From Notospermus geniculatus (taxonomy: Eukaryota > Nemertea > Pilidiophora > Heteronemertea > Lineidae), in the NCBI GenBank assembly GCA_002633025.1, contig NMRB01000262.1:401585-465584 (forward strand): DNA of 64,000 nt, written 5' to 3'. Below the pieces are notes generated by a model. That model was not told where the DNA came from and did not search any database. It worked only from the letters and a program-made list of their open reading frames with translations. Positions 55,215 through 64,000 of the stretch are shown in pieces (position 1 is the first letter of the stretch; the number at the start of each line of letters is the position of its first letter). A program made the translations under genes and the position numbers.

Positions 55215-56211
55215 CAGGGTGTCCCAAAAAACACTGACTAATTTTGATTACACCTCATTTTGTTGCTACTCAAGATTTTTCTTTGATGTTTTGTCCAGAT
55301 ATTCCCCGCAACTAGAAATTTTAACCGTATAATTTTTTTTTCAGAAATACCACTAGTTCAGAAATTATGTTAGTAACTTATGATGTGTTCAAACCATGCC
55401 CCCCTCTGCGGGATATCAGCTGCAACATGCACGTTGGAATTGTCAGTTACTGCTGTTGGTGCATGTCAGCTGAAATTTGCCTAATTTCTCTCCCCAAGTT
55501 CTGCTGTTGAGGTCTTAGTGTGTAATGGTTGTCACTACACTCGATCCTGTAGGTATTACCAAAGAAAGTAATATGGGGGATTCACGTCTGGTGAGTAAGG
55601 GGAGCCAAGGATTGTTCGTTCGACGGGATATCAGTCTGTCCCCAGGAAAGTACCCTTCCAGAAATTCCAGTGTTCAGCACAATGGGAGGTGCCCCATCTT
55701 GTTGTGGAATATGACTGTTTTCATATCAACAGTTTGCTTTCTCCTGAGGGCAGAGATGAATCTTCTCCCTTAGCATAACAATGTACCTGTCAGGGTTGAC
55801 AGTTACAGTTTCCCTTCTTCATCCTCAAAAAAGTATGGCCCAATTATGCCACTGCGCCCTATTTCACACCAGACAGTGAGTTTCTCCACACAGAGAGGAC
55901 ATTGCGTGTGCTATTTCTCCTAGTAGGCCTACCCAACTATGAAATCGACCACCAAGTTAAAATGATGTCAGTTTCGGCTAGACGGGATAAATTTGGCCTT
56001 CATATCATAGACAAGAGCAGAGAGAGGCATGGATTGAACACATCATAAGTTACTGACATAATTTCTGAACTAGTGGGTATTTCTGAAAAACAATTACACG
56101 GTTAAAATTTCTAGTTGCGAGGAATATCTGGACAAAACATCAAAGAAAAATCTTGAGTAGCAAGAAAATGAGGTCCAATCAAAATTAGTCAGTGTTTTTT
56201 GGGACACCCTG
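55215..56211. mobile_element. Mariner-like element, 997 bp
   Basis: TIRs CAGGGTGTCCCAAAAAACAC and complement, extending inward ~190 bp with few mismatches, flanked by TATA on both sides (TA duplication). The terminal motif is typical of mariner/IS630-type elements. The interior keeps remnants of a transposase on the minus strand. Confidence 0.85.
55540..55870 (-). pseudogene. Mariner-like transposase remnant
   Basis: Read on the minus strand, fragments in more than one frame resemble the DDE catalytic part of mariner/IS630 transposases: a gpYFFEDEEG segment, then a cAEHWNFWKGTFLG block, then yPVERTI near a region that would correspond to a 'WPpRSPDL' motif. Stops and frame changes separate them, and the N-terminal DNA-binding part is missing. 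Confidence 0.5.
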
Positions 56212-56215
56212 TATA

Positions 56216-56705
56216 TGACAAAACATCAAATGTGTTGCTCTATCTTTGTACATAATTCCGATGAATATTGGAATTGACATGGTGAAAAATTCAATGTGTA
56301 TCCTAGAGGCGCCATTCACAATGCGTGGAATAAAAAACAATTAAAAATAAAAAAATATATATATTTCCTAGATCCAGTTTATTCAGGCAACTAAATGTGA
56401 GCGGCTCTCGCAAAATTAGGTGCTAACGCAAGTGGTCACTATTGGTCAACAGTTTACTCAACTATTAACATAACTGTCCAATACTATTGTAAACCTCAAG
56501 AGACGTACGTTTCAGCTATTGTGTCGTATAGGCCATTATCCATTTCATCGGTTGCGACAAAAAGTGCCTGCTTTTACTGGAGCGGGCGACAAATATGTCA
56601 ACACTCCCACCATGCAGAGGTTTCCGCAGCAAATCACTTCCTGGATAGTTTACCCAAAATAATGTATTCAACAAATAATCACATCGCACACAAATTCTGC
56701 AAAAT
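56216..56705. other. Intergenic
   Basis: No gene or repeat boundary seen. It probably represents the 3' flank of the transporter gene on one haplotype (see the duplicated tail that follows). Confidence 0.4.
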
Positions 56706-56929
56706 TAATTGCACAACTTCACACACCTACATGTATTACAGGTATGGGATTCTGCAGAAGCAGCGAGTTCTGATCAAGGACCAAGTTCGACCGTCATATT
56801 TCGGTGCGTGTTGGATTCTGCTTGCCGCTCTTCCGCTTTAGCTACTGCATCACTGGCCTTCAAAAACAGAATAGATACTGGGATATAAACAGCTACAAGC
56901 AGTGTTACGGTTACAGCAGTAAGAATATA
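56706..56929 (-). pseudogene. Duplicate 3' end of the SLC15-like gene (alternative haplotype)
   Basis: This 224-bp stretch matches 57411-57634 almost base for base and ends exactly at the N (56930). It encodes the C-terminal end of the transporter. It carries two more bases than the other copy (gggatataaac against gggataaac), which moves the frame so that the last helix continues and the protein ends ~35 codons later with a K/E-rich cytosolic-looking tail. It is most simply the same locus from the other haplotype, lacking the MITE. Confidence 0.75.
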
Positions 56930-56932
56930 NTA

Positions 56933-57410
56933 CTCTAACCTCTTAGATGTAAGACCGGTTCATTAACTTGGTTCAAGACCGCCTCCAATTATTATGCAGT
57001 GAGAAGGGAACATGCATTGCTCTCTGATTGGCCAGATATTGTGTTGGCCAAGTCATGAACTTCTGCTTGCTCATTCAAGACATATTGTTTGGGTTGACGT
57101 GGCTCTTTTATAGGAAAATGGGGTTCCTGATGCAAGAAATTTGAAGAAACTGACCACAGTTGTGACCTTGATGGCACATCTTACGTCACCAAGCTGTACA
57201 ATTACCAATGACACACAATGGGGTGCAGGAGACGGTGGCAAGCATTACATCAGTGATCCTCAACTCACACTATTACATGGCGAACTGAGTGTGTCACGAC
57301 CTGGTGATCACTGCCCAAAACACAATACCCTCAAAAAGATCATAAATAGTGGGAGGTCCTAGGCCTTGACTGGAATATTTGGAACTGGTTTTACATCTAA
57401 GAGGTTAGAG
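56933..57410. mobile_element. 478-bp TA-flanked MITE, copy B
   Basis: Same length and near-identical sequence to 23761-24238; flanked by TA (56931-56932, 57411-57412). The pre-insertion site is visible at 56706-56707 (aaaatTAattgcac), so presence and absence of this insertion are both represented in the window. Confidence 0.93.
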
Positions 57411-57554
57411 TAATTGCACAACTTCACACACCTACATGTATTACAGGTATGGGATTCTGCAGAAGCAGCGAGTTCTGATCAAGGACCAAGTTCGACCGTC
57501 ATTTTTCGGTGCGTGTTGGATTCTGCTTGCCGCTCTTCCGCTTTAGCAACTGCA

Positions 57555-59042
57555 TCACTGGCCTTCAAAAACAGAATAGATACTGGGATAAACAGCTACA
57601 AGCAGTGTTACGGTTACAGCAGTAAAAATATAGAAAACCGCGTCGGTGTGTTTTACAACTAGTTTCATTTCGCCTGCAGTTGCAGCGGCAAGGGGAAAGA
57701 AAAGCAAGCTCAAACAGGCGGTGAGAGCATATATGAAGGTAGCTAATCCTGGAGGACACAAAGTCAGGCAAATTAAGAAAAGTTGACTGGTCACCGCGAA
57801 CGCGGCAAGCCCGACGATAACATTATGAGGAATCAGCAGTAACAAAGCTGGTTTATCTGGGTCCGACATGATAGAAGTGGCGATTGGAGCTGCTACTATA
57901 AAGGCTGCAGAAGTCAGGACAATTCCAAAACCTAGTATCTTGAATTGATTTACAGGACTGTTCTGCCACATGTGATGTTTGCAAATTTTCTTTGCACATT
58001 CTAACATCGGTACCAGGAGAATAATCACTTGGAATCTCGCCTGCCTCACTATATTATATTTGTCAAGTTGCTGTTTTCGATATTGTCGGATCAAATTATT
58101 GGACAGAAAATCGATCCCCAAAAGTAAGATGACGACAGCAGCTACGGCCGAGAGAAGCGGTAGAGTTAGAATCCCTCGTCTGAATTTGAGCCTCCGTAAT
58201 TTTCGTGTGTCAAAGTCATCCTCCGGAATGTCTTCAAGTGTTTCATTCCGTTGAGAAGACCGTAAGCACGCAATGTGAGCTTTCGATATCTGCAGCAACT
58301 CTCTGAACGAATCCCTCCCTTCCCTCGTGTTCGACATCTTGTAGCCGGGTTTACCGAGTAGAAAAACAGCAAGGGCGAGTACATCTAGCGCCGAGGTTAC
58401 AGCATGGTGAACAGTTCTGTAGTAACGTACTTCATCTGAATAATACGGTGGAATGACGATGTAGTCATGTTTGAAGAGGAATTCAATTACCCAACCTGTC
58501 ACGAAAGTAAACACTGCCCATTTCACAAACGAGGAAACCGATTGGATGGTTTGGTTAAACTGTTGCGTGCCGAAAGAGAGAAACAGCGGCACAGTAAAAC
58601 AAAAAGCCACGGCCATGAATGCAACGGAGATGCAATACACAGCAAAAAGTACCTTTGATGTAATTACGTCCATGGTGGGCGTCACCTCCATTTTCAAGAC
58701 AACACCGAATCCAGTGAATGACCCGACAACCTTCAGACTAAGTCCAAAGAAGAGAGCACAGTACTTTCCCACCCAGAGATCGGCGTATAATCCAGCAAGT
58801 ACGGGTAAAATGTAAACAAGAATGCATCCTATAATAGCGAGTGGAGCAATCGATTTGTAATCCAGATTGAAGAACCTCTTAGCATCTTCAGCAAAAATTG
58901 TGTCTACTGCATTCATGCTAGTTGAGTGTAGTAGTATAGTTACCATGAGGCAAACCCTGCCCCACCGTCGCTTTCTCCGATCATAGTTGATGGAACTGAA
59001 CAGCAGTGGTTGGCGTTCTGAATCTTCCTGGGGCATTTCCAT
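57555..59042 (-). CDS. POT/SLC15-like proton-coupled oligopeptide transporter, 495 aa
   Basis: A multi-pass membrane transporter in a single open exon. The N-terminal cytosolic segment with a dileucine-like ERQPLLF (residues ~9-15) is followed by RKRRW and about a dozen hydrophobic segments. The loop after the second helix reads LYADLWVGKYCALFFG, the MFS/POT 'G-x-L-A-D-x-x-x-G-(r/k)' signature. Length is close to the short SLC15A3/A4-like proteins. The ERQPLLF motif would suit an endolysosomal location, as in SLC15A4; this is inference. In this copy the frame ends SVFEGQ after a 2-bp difference from the duplicate tail at 56706-56929; the longer C-terminus there is more likely the native one. 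It is the only gene here that looks like an ordinary host gene. Confidence 0.7.
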   Translation of the reverse strand: MEMPQEDSERQPLLFSSINYDRRKRRWGRVCLMVTILLHSTSMNAVDTIFAEDAKRFFNLDYKSIAPLAIIGCILVYILPVLAGLYADLWVGKYCALFFGLSLKVVGSFTGFGVVLKMEVTPTMDVITSKVLFAVYCISVAFMAVAFCFTVPLFLSFGTQQFNQTIQSVSSFVKWAVFTFVTGWVIEFLFKHDYIVIPPYYSDEVRYYRTVHHAVTSALDVLALAVFLLGKPGYKMSNTREGRDSFRELLQISKAHIACLRSSQRNETLEDIPEDDFDTRKLRRLKFRRGILTLPLLSAVAAVVILLLGIDFLSNNLIRQYRKQQLDKYNIVRQARFQVIILLVPMLECAKKICKHHMWQNSPVNQFKILGFGIVLTSAAFIVAAPIATSIMSDPDKPALLLLIPHNVIVGLAAFAVTSQLFLICLTLCPPGLATFIYALTACLSLLFFPLAAATAGEMKLVVKHTDAVFYIFTAVTVTLLVAVYPSIYSVFEGQ

Positions 59043-59600
59043 GACTGTTAGTTTCCTCCGACGTATACTTCTCGTATTATGATACTTTCTGCCAAAGAGG
59101 ATTGTTCTTTTTGACGCAGTGATCTACAAGGCAACTGTGACATTTTTGAAGAAAACTTAACCAGAGTTAGTTTCCTACTCAAGCCACTTTTAACGAAAAA
59201 GCTAAATATCCGAATGTGGGAAGACCAGATGAAGAAACTAGGCTACTTCCTTAATAAACGCCCTTTATGTTGACTAAAAAGCAGTCAAACATAACTGTAT
59301 TAAGCCAATGAGGAACCCGCTAACTAACACCACGACGTGGCGCTGTCAGTGTAAGACCCGGAAGTCCTATTTTCTAACAGTATTTCCATTTACGTCTTGC
59401 CCCAAAATAACCACTCTGTTTGGTCCTGTTTTGATTAAATTACACGGCGTTCTCCACATATCACTGCTTTGTTTCGTCAGAAATGCCACAGGATGCTAAT
59501 ATTGACAACGTCTTTTGGGGAAATTCCCACGGAAAATTGTGTAGAGAAATGTACACATGTTTTGACGGCGCGACGTCAACAGCGAAAAAAAGTGACGTCG
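59043..59600. promoter_or_regulatory. Upstream region of the SLC15-like gene
   Basis: 5' flank and leader of the minus-strand transporter; the promoter must lie here, but I cannot point to a TATA box or initiator with confidence. No other gene is supported. Confidence 0.3.
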
Positions 59601-59851
59601 GTACGTCATTCGGGTCTTATACTTGCTGCGCCATCTGCTGTCATGCGGGTTCCCCATTCAAACGGAAACTGATGAACTAACTCAAATAGTTCCTCTCTGA
59701 CCTGTCTGATTGGCTGGCTAATTGGGGCATTTATGAAGTCCCCAAATAAACTAAGGTGTAGATTAGTGGAGCTTGCAAACCATCGTGCAAGTTGTGAGAA
59801 AAGCATGAAATTTGGCATAAGTATGCCTGATAGGTCACTTTTTCAGAAACT

Positions 59852-61629
59852 CTAATAGACATCAGGCACGTATTCCTTATTTGGTAATGTACATTTGAAC
59901 TCCACAGCTATTTCATTTGTTTCATTCCTGACGTATGTTCCATCTCCGCTTACAACAGCATATGCGCCGATGTCTGTCCCCATGTCCACAACTGCGCAGC
60001 CATCCTCTTTGTATAGGCAATCTGGAAAATACACAGGCATGATCTTGGTCAGGAAAGTGGCCAAAGCGTTGGTTTCATTATCAGTCCCATAGTCAAGTAA
60101 CCTTTGCAGGCTTGGGCTAATGTCAGCTTCTACTCCTCGAAGTGTGCTTTTTGCTTCCTTTAGCGTGCCTAATCCCAGAGCCTTGTAAAACGAACTTCCC
60201 GTTACAACAGCTTTCTTGCGTAACTCGTGCCACTGCGGAGACCTTTGCTTGGTCACATCACTTACATCTGTAGGGTCCATGTCCTGTAGCAAGGTTTCAT
60301 CTAGCTCGCGCAAGCACAAGTAGTTTCCCTGACGATCAAGTTCAACTTAATACCTTTCCCCTGTTGTAATAGCTTGGTACTCCATTAAGGGTTGCAATGT
60401 GTAGCCCTAGTTCATCCACACAAAGTAGGAGATTGTTTAAACAAACCCCAGCTTTTACTATCTGTGTTTTGATGAAGCTTATCGCACTTGCAAGCTTGCT
60501 TTCTTGCCAAGGTCCATTTACTTTGTTAATCAGAGTCTGCACATAATGTTTCTTCTGCAATATCAGCAGACGCAGTTCATGTGATCTCAAACTGAGGTTA
60601 TTTATGAGTTCCTTGAAACGAACTCTCAAGTTGTCTTTACTTCCTTCCTCGAGAGAACCTAAGTATATATCAGCATCATCCAACAGACCTAATTCCTCCA
60701 GCGTAACTTCCGCAACTTTTCTCTCTGCCTGCAAGCGCTCTTGCCTCTCCTTTAGTGTTGGTGGACTTTCATAACCTCCGAGGTCCTCATCTCCCAACGT
60801 ACTCCCAAAACCAAAAGCCAGTTTTTTTACCATCAATGGAGATTTTAACGTCAGTACCCGGCGGTTTTACTTCAGCAAAATGCATCCAAGACAAGAGGAG
60901 TCCGGAGTATCCTCCAGCATTGTGCTGCAATCTGTCTTTAGTCGAGGTACTGTGTGAGACTTTTCGCCTCTGAAAAACCGAATTGCTTTACCTTCGAATA
61001 ACTTTTGTACGATGACCCTGAAGTCCAATGTTGACTGACTGTATCTCATTTTACTGCTCGACTCCAGACTTAGATCGTATCGGGTAAATTAAACATCAAC
61101 AATATTGCCTTAAATCTTCTCTTAGACGTAGGTCTAAGAGAAGATTTAAGGCAATATTGTTGATGTTTAATTTACCCGATACGATAGATTCGACCACAGC
61201 CACAAAATTGTCTGCACGACCTGAACCTTTTAAGGTGTCCAAAACAGCTGATAAAACGGACAACAAACGTCCTTTCAATCGATCATCACATTCATCAGAC
61301 TCCTCTTCTTGTGGTCCCTTAGGCGTATATGGGGTATGAGATTCAGTATCACTCTTAGGATCAGTTCTTTTGAATCTAAGTTTGATGTCGTCAGTGTCGA
61401 TGATTGCCTTGTGCCCCGATAATAGTTTTTCATTTATGGTGGCCAATAGAACGCCGAAATGTTGGGACACATAACCCAGTCGACCACTCTGTGCATCCAA
61501 GTGTCTAACTCTGATGCTGAACGTTGATGTCCCACTGTAATGATGACGGATCTCATGGTGGAGGATGTCCTCGGCGCTATACGACGCTTTGTCACAGTAG
61601 TAGCACATGAAGTGATGTTCCCCCATCAC
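59852..61629 (-). pseudogene. Zinc-finger-like / YqaJ-type nuclease gene, broken
   Basis: Minus-strand segments that read as one protein: 61629-61128, 61073-60870, 60836-60346 and 60330-59852. N-terminus: a C2H2-like finger (CYYCDKASYSAEDILHHEIRHH pattern). The middle is helical (LNINNIALNLLLD, MRYSQSTLDF). The C-terminus is a YqaJ/PD-(D/E)XK exonuclease-like domain with SPQWHELRKKAVVTGSSF, GTDNETNA, SGDGTYV and AVEFKC, which hold the candidate acidic and Lys catalytic residues. Lesions: a 58-bp snap-back palindrome at 61074-61131, a frameshift at an A-run near 60828, another near 60345, and a stop at 59852. YqaJ proteins of this kind are often repeated in invertebrate genomes and probably belong to a DNA transposon; the superfamily is unknown to me. 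Confidence 0.6.
61074..61185. repeat. 54-bp arm palindrome with 4-nt loop
   Basis: The stretch 61074-61127 is the exact reverse complement of 61132-61185 with only gtag between. The right half is coding in the minus-strand gene (encoding ivsgklninnialnllld); the left half is an inverted copy placed directly after it. It could be a template-switch mutation or a library/assembly artefact. Confidence 0.9.
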
Positions 61630-61653
61630 TGGTCACGATTTAGATGTAAATAA

Positions 61654-61939
61654 GGCTCCCGTTCCATAGAGTTCACGTTCACGGTTTTTGCACGGTTCAC
61701 GCGTGAATTGTCATGTTTCACGGGTGAACCCAAGATGCGGGTTCCATAGGCATCATTTTTCTACCTTCGGACAAGTTCGATTCATTTCATGCGTGAATAA
61801 ATGAAGATCACCCGTGACTCGAGGAGTGAACATGCCGCGGGGTGTGAATTCTGCAGAACCAACTCTCTAAATGAAAGATCGTGAAAAATGAAACGGGAAA
61901 AGTGAAAAGTGAAAACGTTAACTATATGGAACGGCAGCC
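61654..61939. mobile_element. 286-bp MITE with TAA duplication
   Basis: Ends GGCTCCCGTTCCATAGAGTT and aactatatggaacggcagcc, flanked by TAA (61651-61653, 61940-61942). Internal gttcacg/cgtgaac words in both orientations. Harbinger-type target duplication. Confidence 0.75.
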
Positions 61940-62103
61940 TAAGAGGATTTCAGTGACGCTACCCTCGTCTTCCTTCATCACGCTAGCTACGCTACCCTCG
62001 CGCAACATTTACACTACCCTCGTCCCGACAGCGATACTTCAGGGCAAATTACTCGGCACACGAACAATTTTAAGGAACTAGGCCTACTGGGTCATATTCT
62101 TAA

Positions 62104-62672
62104 TGTTTTAGGCTACAACTGGGCGAGAAATCAAGGCATGGCATGCGTTATCAAAGGCTCACGAAGCCAAAATACTACCGAAGCGGGCAGCCCACGGTCC
62201 ACCATTTTGACGATGGTTGCGTTCACTACCCTCGTCGAGTAGTGCACATTGATGCAGAAAAGATTGAAGTATTATTTGCTGTAAACCGCATCAAATTCCT
62301 TCACTTTATCAGGAAGTCATGGACGATTAACGGTGGAGATAAACTTTGGTCAAAGACTGTACATGTACTAGCATCTTGTTTAGTGAGTATTGTGAAAAAA
62401 CCTGATGGCATTTGTTTCGGCCTCAACTGAGGACTTATTTCGAATGTATCACTCTTTACTTCCAGTAACTGAAAACGATTATACATGTATTCATGGTCAT
62501 TTAATATTTTTCACTTTGACTACTTACAAAGAATTGTAGGCTAATAGCTTGGCTTAATGGGGTGTCTGACGGATGTCGTTTTTAGGACATCCTTGTTGCT
62601 AATTATTGTTTTATTTGATTGTCAAGTTCCTTTACTGGGAAATGCTGTACTGATGATTAGTATTGTTTTTGC
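62104..62672 (+). repeat. Direct duplication, unit 1
   Basis: From 'tgttttaggctacaactgggcg' to 'gctgtactgatgattagtattgttt' it matches 62816-63380 almost completely. A 95-codon frame (62143-62430) is preserved in both units with three amino-acid differences. No domain recognised. Confidence 0.85.
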
Positions 62673-62815
62673 AGGCCAAAAGTTGCACTTATTTTTTGTG
62701 CAAAACCATCTATGAGTGATACCCTATCCGTTGAACATGACCGTTATGCACTAAATACCAGCGGTTTTCAGTGCATAGCGGACAAAGAATCGCACTTTCC
62801 CTTTTATTGTATAGA

Positions 62816-63380
62816 TGTTTTAGGCTACAACTGGGCGAGAAATCAAGGCATGGCATGCGTTATCAAAGGCTCACGAAGCCAAAATACTACCGAAGCGGGC
62901 AGCCCGCGGTCCACCATTTTGACGATGGTTGCGTTCACTACCCTCGTCGAGTAGTGCACATTGATGCAGAAAAGATTGAAGTATTATTTGCTGTAAACCG
63001 CATCAAATTCCTTCACTTTATCAGGAAGTCATGGACGATTAACGGTAGAGATAAACTTTGGTCAAAGACTGTACATGTACTAGCATCTTGTTTAGTGAGT
63101 ATTGTGAAAAAACATGATGGCATTTGTTTCGGCCTCAACTGAGGACTTATTTCGAATGTATCACCTTTACTTCCAGTAACTGAAAACGATTATACATGTA
63201 TTCATGGTCATTTAATATTTTTCACTTTGACTACTTACAAAGAATTATAGGCTAATAGCTTGGCTTAATGGGGTGTCTGACGGATATCGTTTTTAGGACA
63301 TCCTTGTTGCTAATTATTGTTTTATTTGATTGTCAAGTTCCTTTACTGGGAAATGCTGTACTGATGATTAGTATTGTTTG
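62816..63380 (+). repeat. Direct duplication, unit 2
   Basis: Second unit, offset by about 713 bp, separated from unit 1 by ~145 bp. Differences are few substitutions and a 2-base gap (atcactcttt against atcaccttt). The frame reading MRYQRLTKPKYYRSG is open here too and extends further upstream. Confidence 0.85.
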
Positions 63381-64000
63381 CCCGCAGCTAATTACAAGTG
63401 TGCTCAAGAGCGGGTCAATCTCAAATCATGACAATGTAGGATGTATGACAATTGTGGTTTATGTCTTAGAAATGCAGTAGTGTCAAATAAACCAAGAATG
63501 TACAATTCCGAATATGTGCCAAAAAGTGAGTTTACTAATTTGCCTCTGGTGACCCTGTAACCGAAGGTTCTTAATTTGTGAAGAATTATTGTGTAGAGAA
63601 GATCATTACGAAGAAAATGACTCCTTCCATAGTTATATGCACTCAGAAATAACCAAGCTGCGGAGCAGTTCTAAATGGCCCATTTTTCGACAAATTGATA
63701 TCGTACTTGATCTCAGGGTTGGGCACTCTGACCTATACAAGAAATCCATGGTTTCACCAAAATAAAAACAAGGCGCACGCTGGGCGTGGCGAATAACCAG
63801 GTTTTCGAAGTGGCGGCGTGAATAGCACTTTTCCTGTTTTCACATTTAGCCCCCTATTGGCCAAACCTTGAATCGAATGATGCTGAATATCGAAAGGAAA
63901 CAATGTTTACTCACAAGCAACATGTCCACAAAATTTCACACGAAAATCTGAAGTCGTTCCCATGTTATAACACTTCGATGATTTTCGGGTAACGCTGCCT
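63381..64000 (+). repeat. Unassigned flank and diverged dispersed repeat, copy V (cut by window end)
   Basis: 63381-63820 shows no gene. From about 63830 the words cccctattggccaaac, gaatcgaatga, caaaatttcac and cttcgatgattttcggg align loosely with the agctcacc repeat family (compare 46740-46810). It is cut by the window edge. Confidence 0.4.

Noticed and set aside
56706-57634. Tandem gene duplication of the transporter tail
   Set aside because: The copy ends exactly at an assembly N and corresponds to an empty MITE site, so a haplotype join explains it better.
59606-59818. 70-codon minus-strand frame downstream of the nuclease relic
   Set aside because: It could be a continuation of the broken gene, but no motif supports it and the joining frame is unclear.

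Overview
The window is eukaryotic, most likely from a marine invertebrate. It has spliced genes with GT-AG introns, tRNA-headed SINEs, many small TIR elements and a great abundance of 'taggccta'-type words. A deuterostome such as an echinoderm or hemichordate fits best, but the sequence alone does not fix the species. Single N characters at 37685, 47610, 55017 and 56930 look like collapsed assembly gaps. Almost everything here is mobile DNA, and much of it is nested.

Layout. 1-8.5 kb: dispersed repeats, a fold-back element split by a SINE, and two tandem plus one inverted copy of a tRNA-headed repeat carrying a minisatellite. 8.58-17.5 kb: one decayed Ty3/gypsy-type retroelement (Gag, protease, integrase) split by three DNA-transposon insertions with 3-bp target duplications (TTA, CAA, TAT). 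Each insertion lies so that the coding frame on its two sides is continuous without it. 18-23.7 kb: small palindromic elements, a repeat with 290-bp subunits, and an inverted minisatellite.

23.67-44.07 kb is the most notable region: a ~20.4-kb structure bounded by ~185-bp terminal inverted repeats. One gene starts just inside each TIR and the two converge: an 8-exon, 848-aa P-superfamily-like transposase (+) and a 3-exon, 387-aa RG-rich protein of unknown role (-). Intron 1 of the transposase is 10.85 kb and holds a second apparent transposon (about 25890-35200) with its own convergent pair: a RecQ-like SF2 helicase (+) and a 7-exon, 970-aa DUF6589-like protein (-). Further small elements sit in the introns.

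44-57 kb: more dispersed repeats, a LamG-like exon, a PAN/apple-like exon, a SINE, a broken DIRS-like 5' part and a mariner-like relic. 57.5-59 kb: a host-type POT/SLC15-like transporter gene on the minus strand; its 3' end is present twice around an assembly N, most simply two haplotypes joined end to end. 59.8-61.6 kb: a frameshifted minus-strand gene with a zinc-finger-like N-terminus and a YqaJ-type nuclease C-terminus, interrupted by a snap-back palindrome. 62.1-63.4 kb: a direct duplication.

Names of families rest on recognisable motifs read by eye; no database search was possible.
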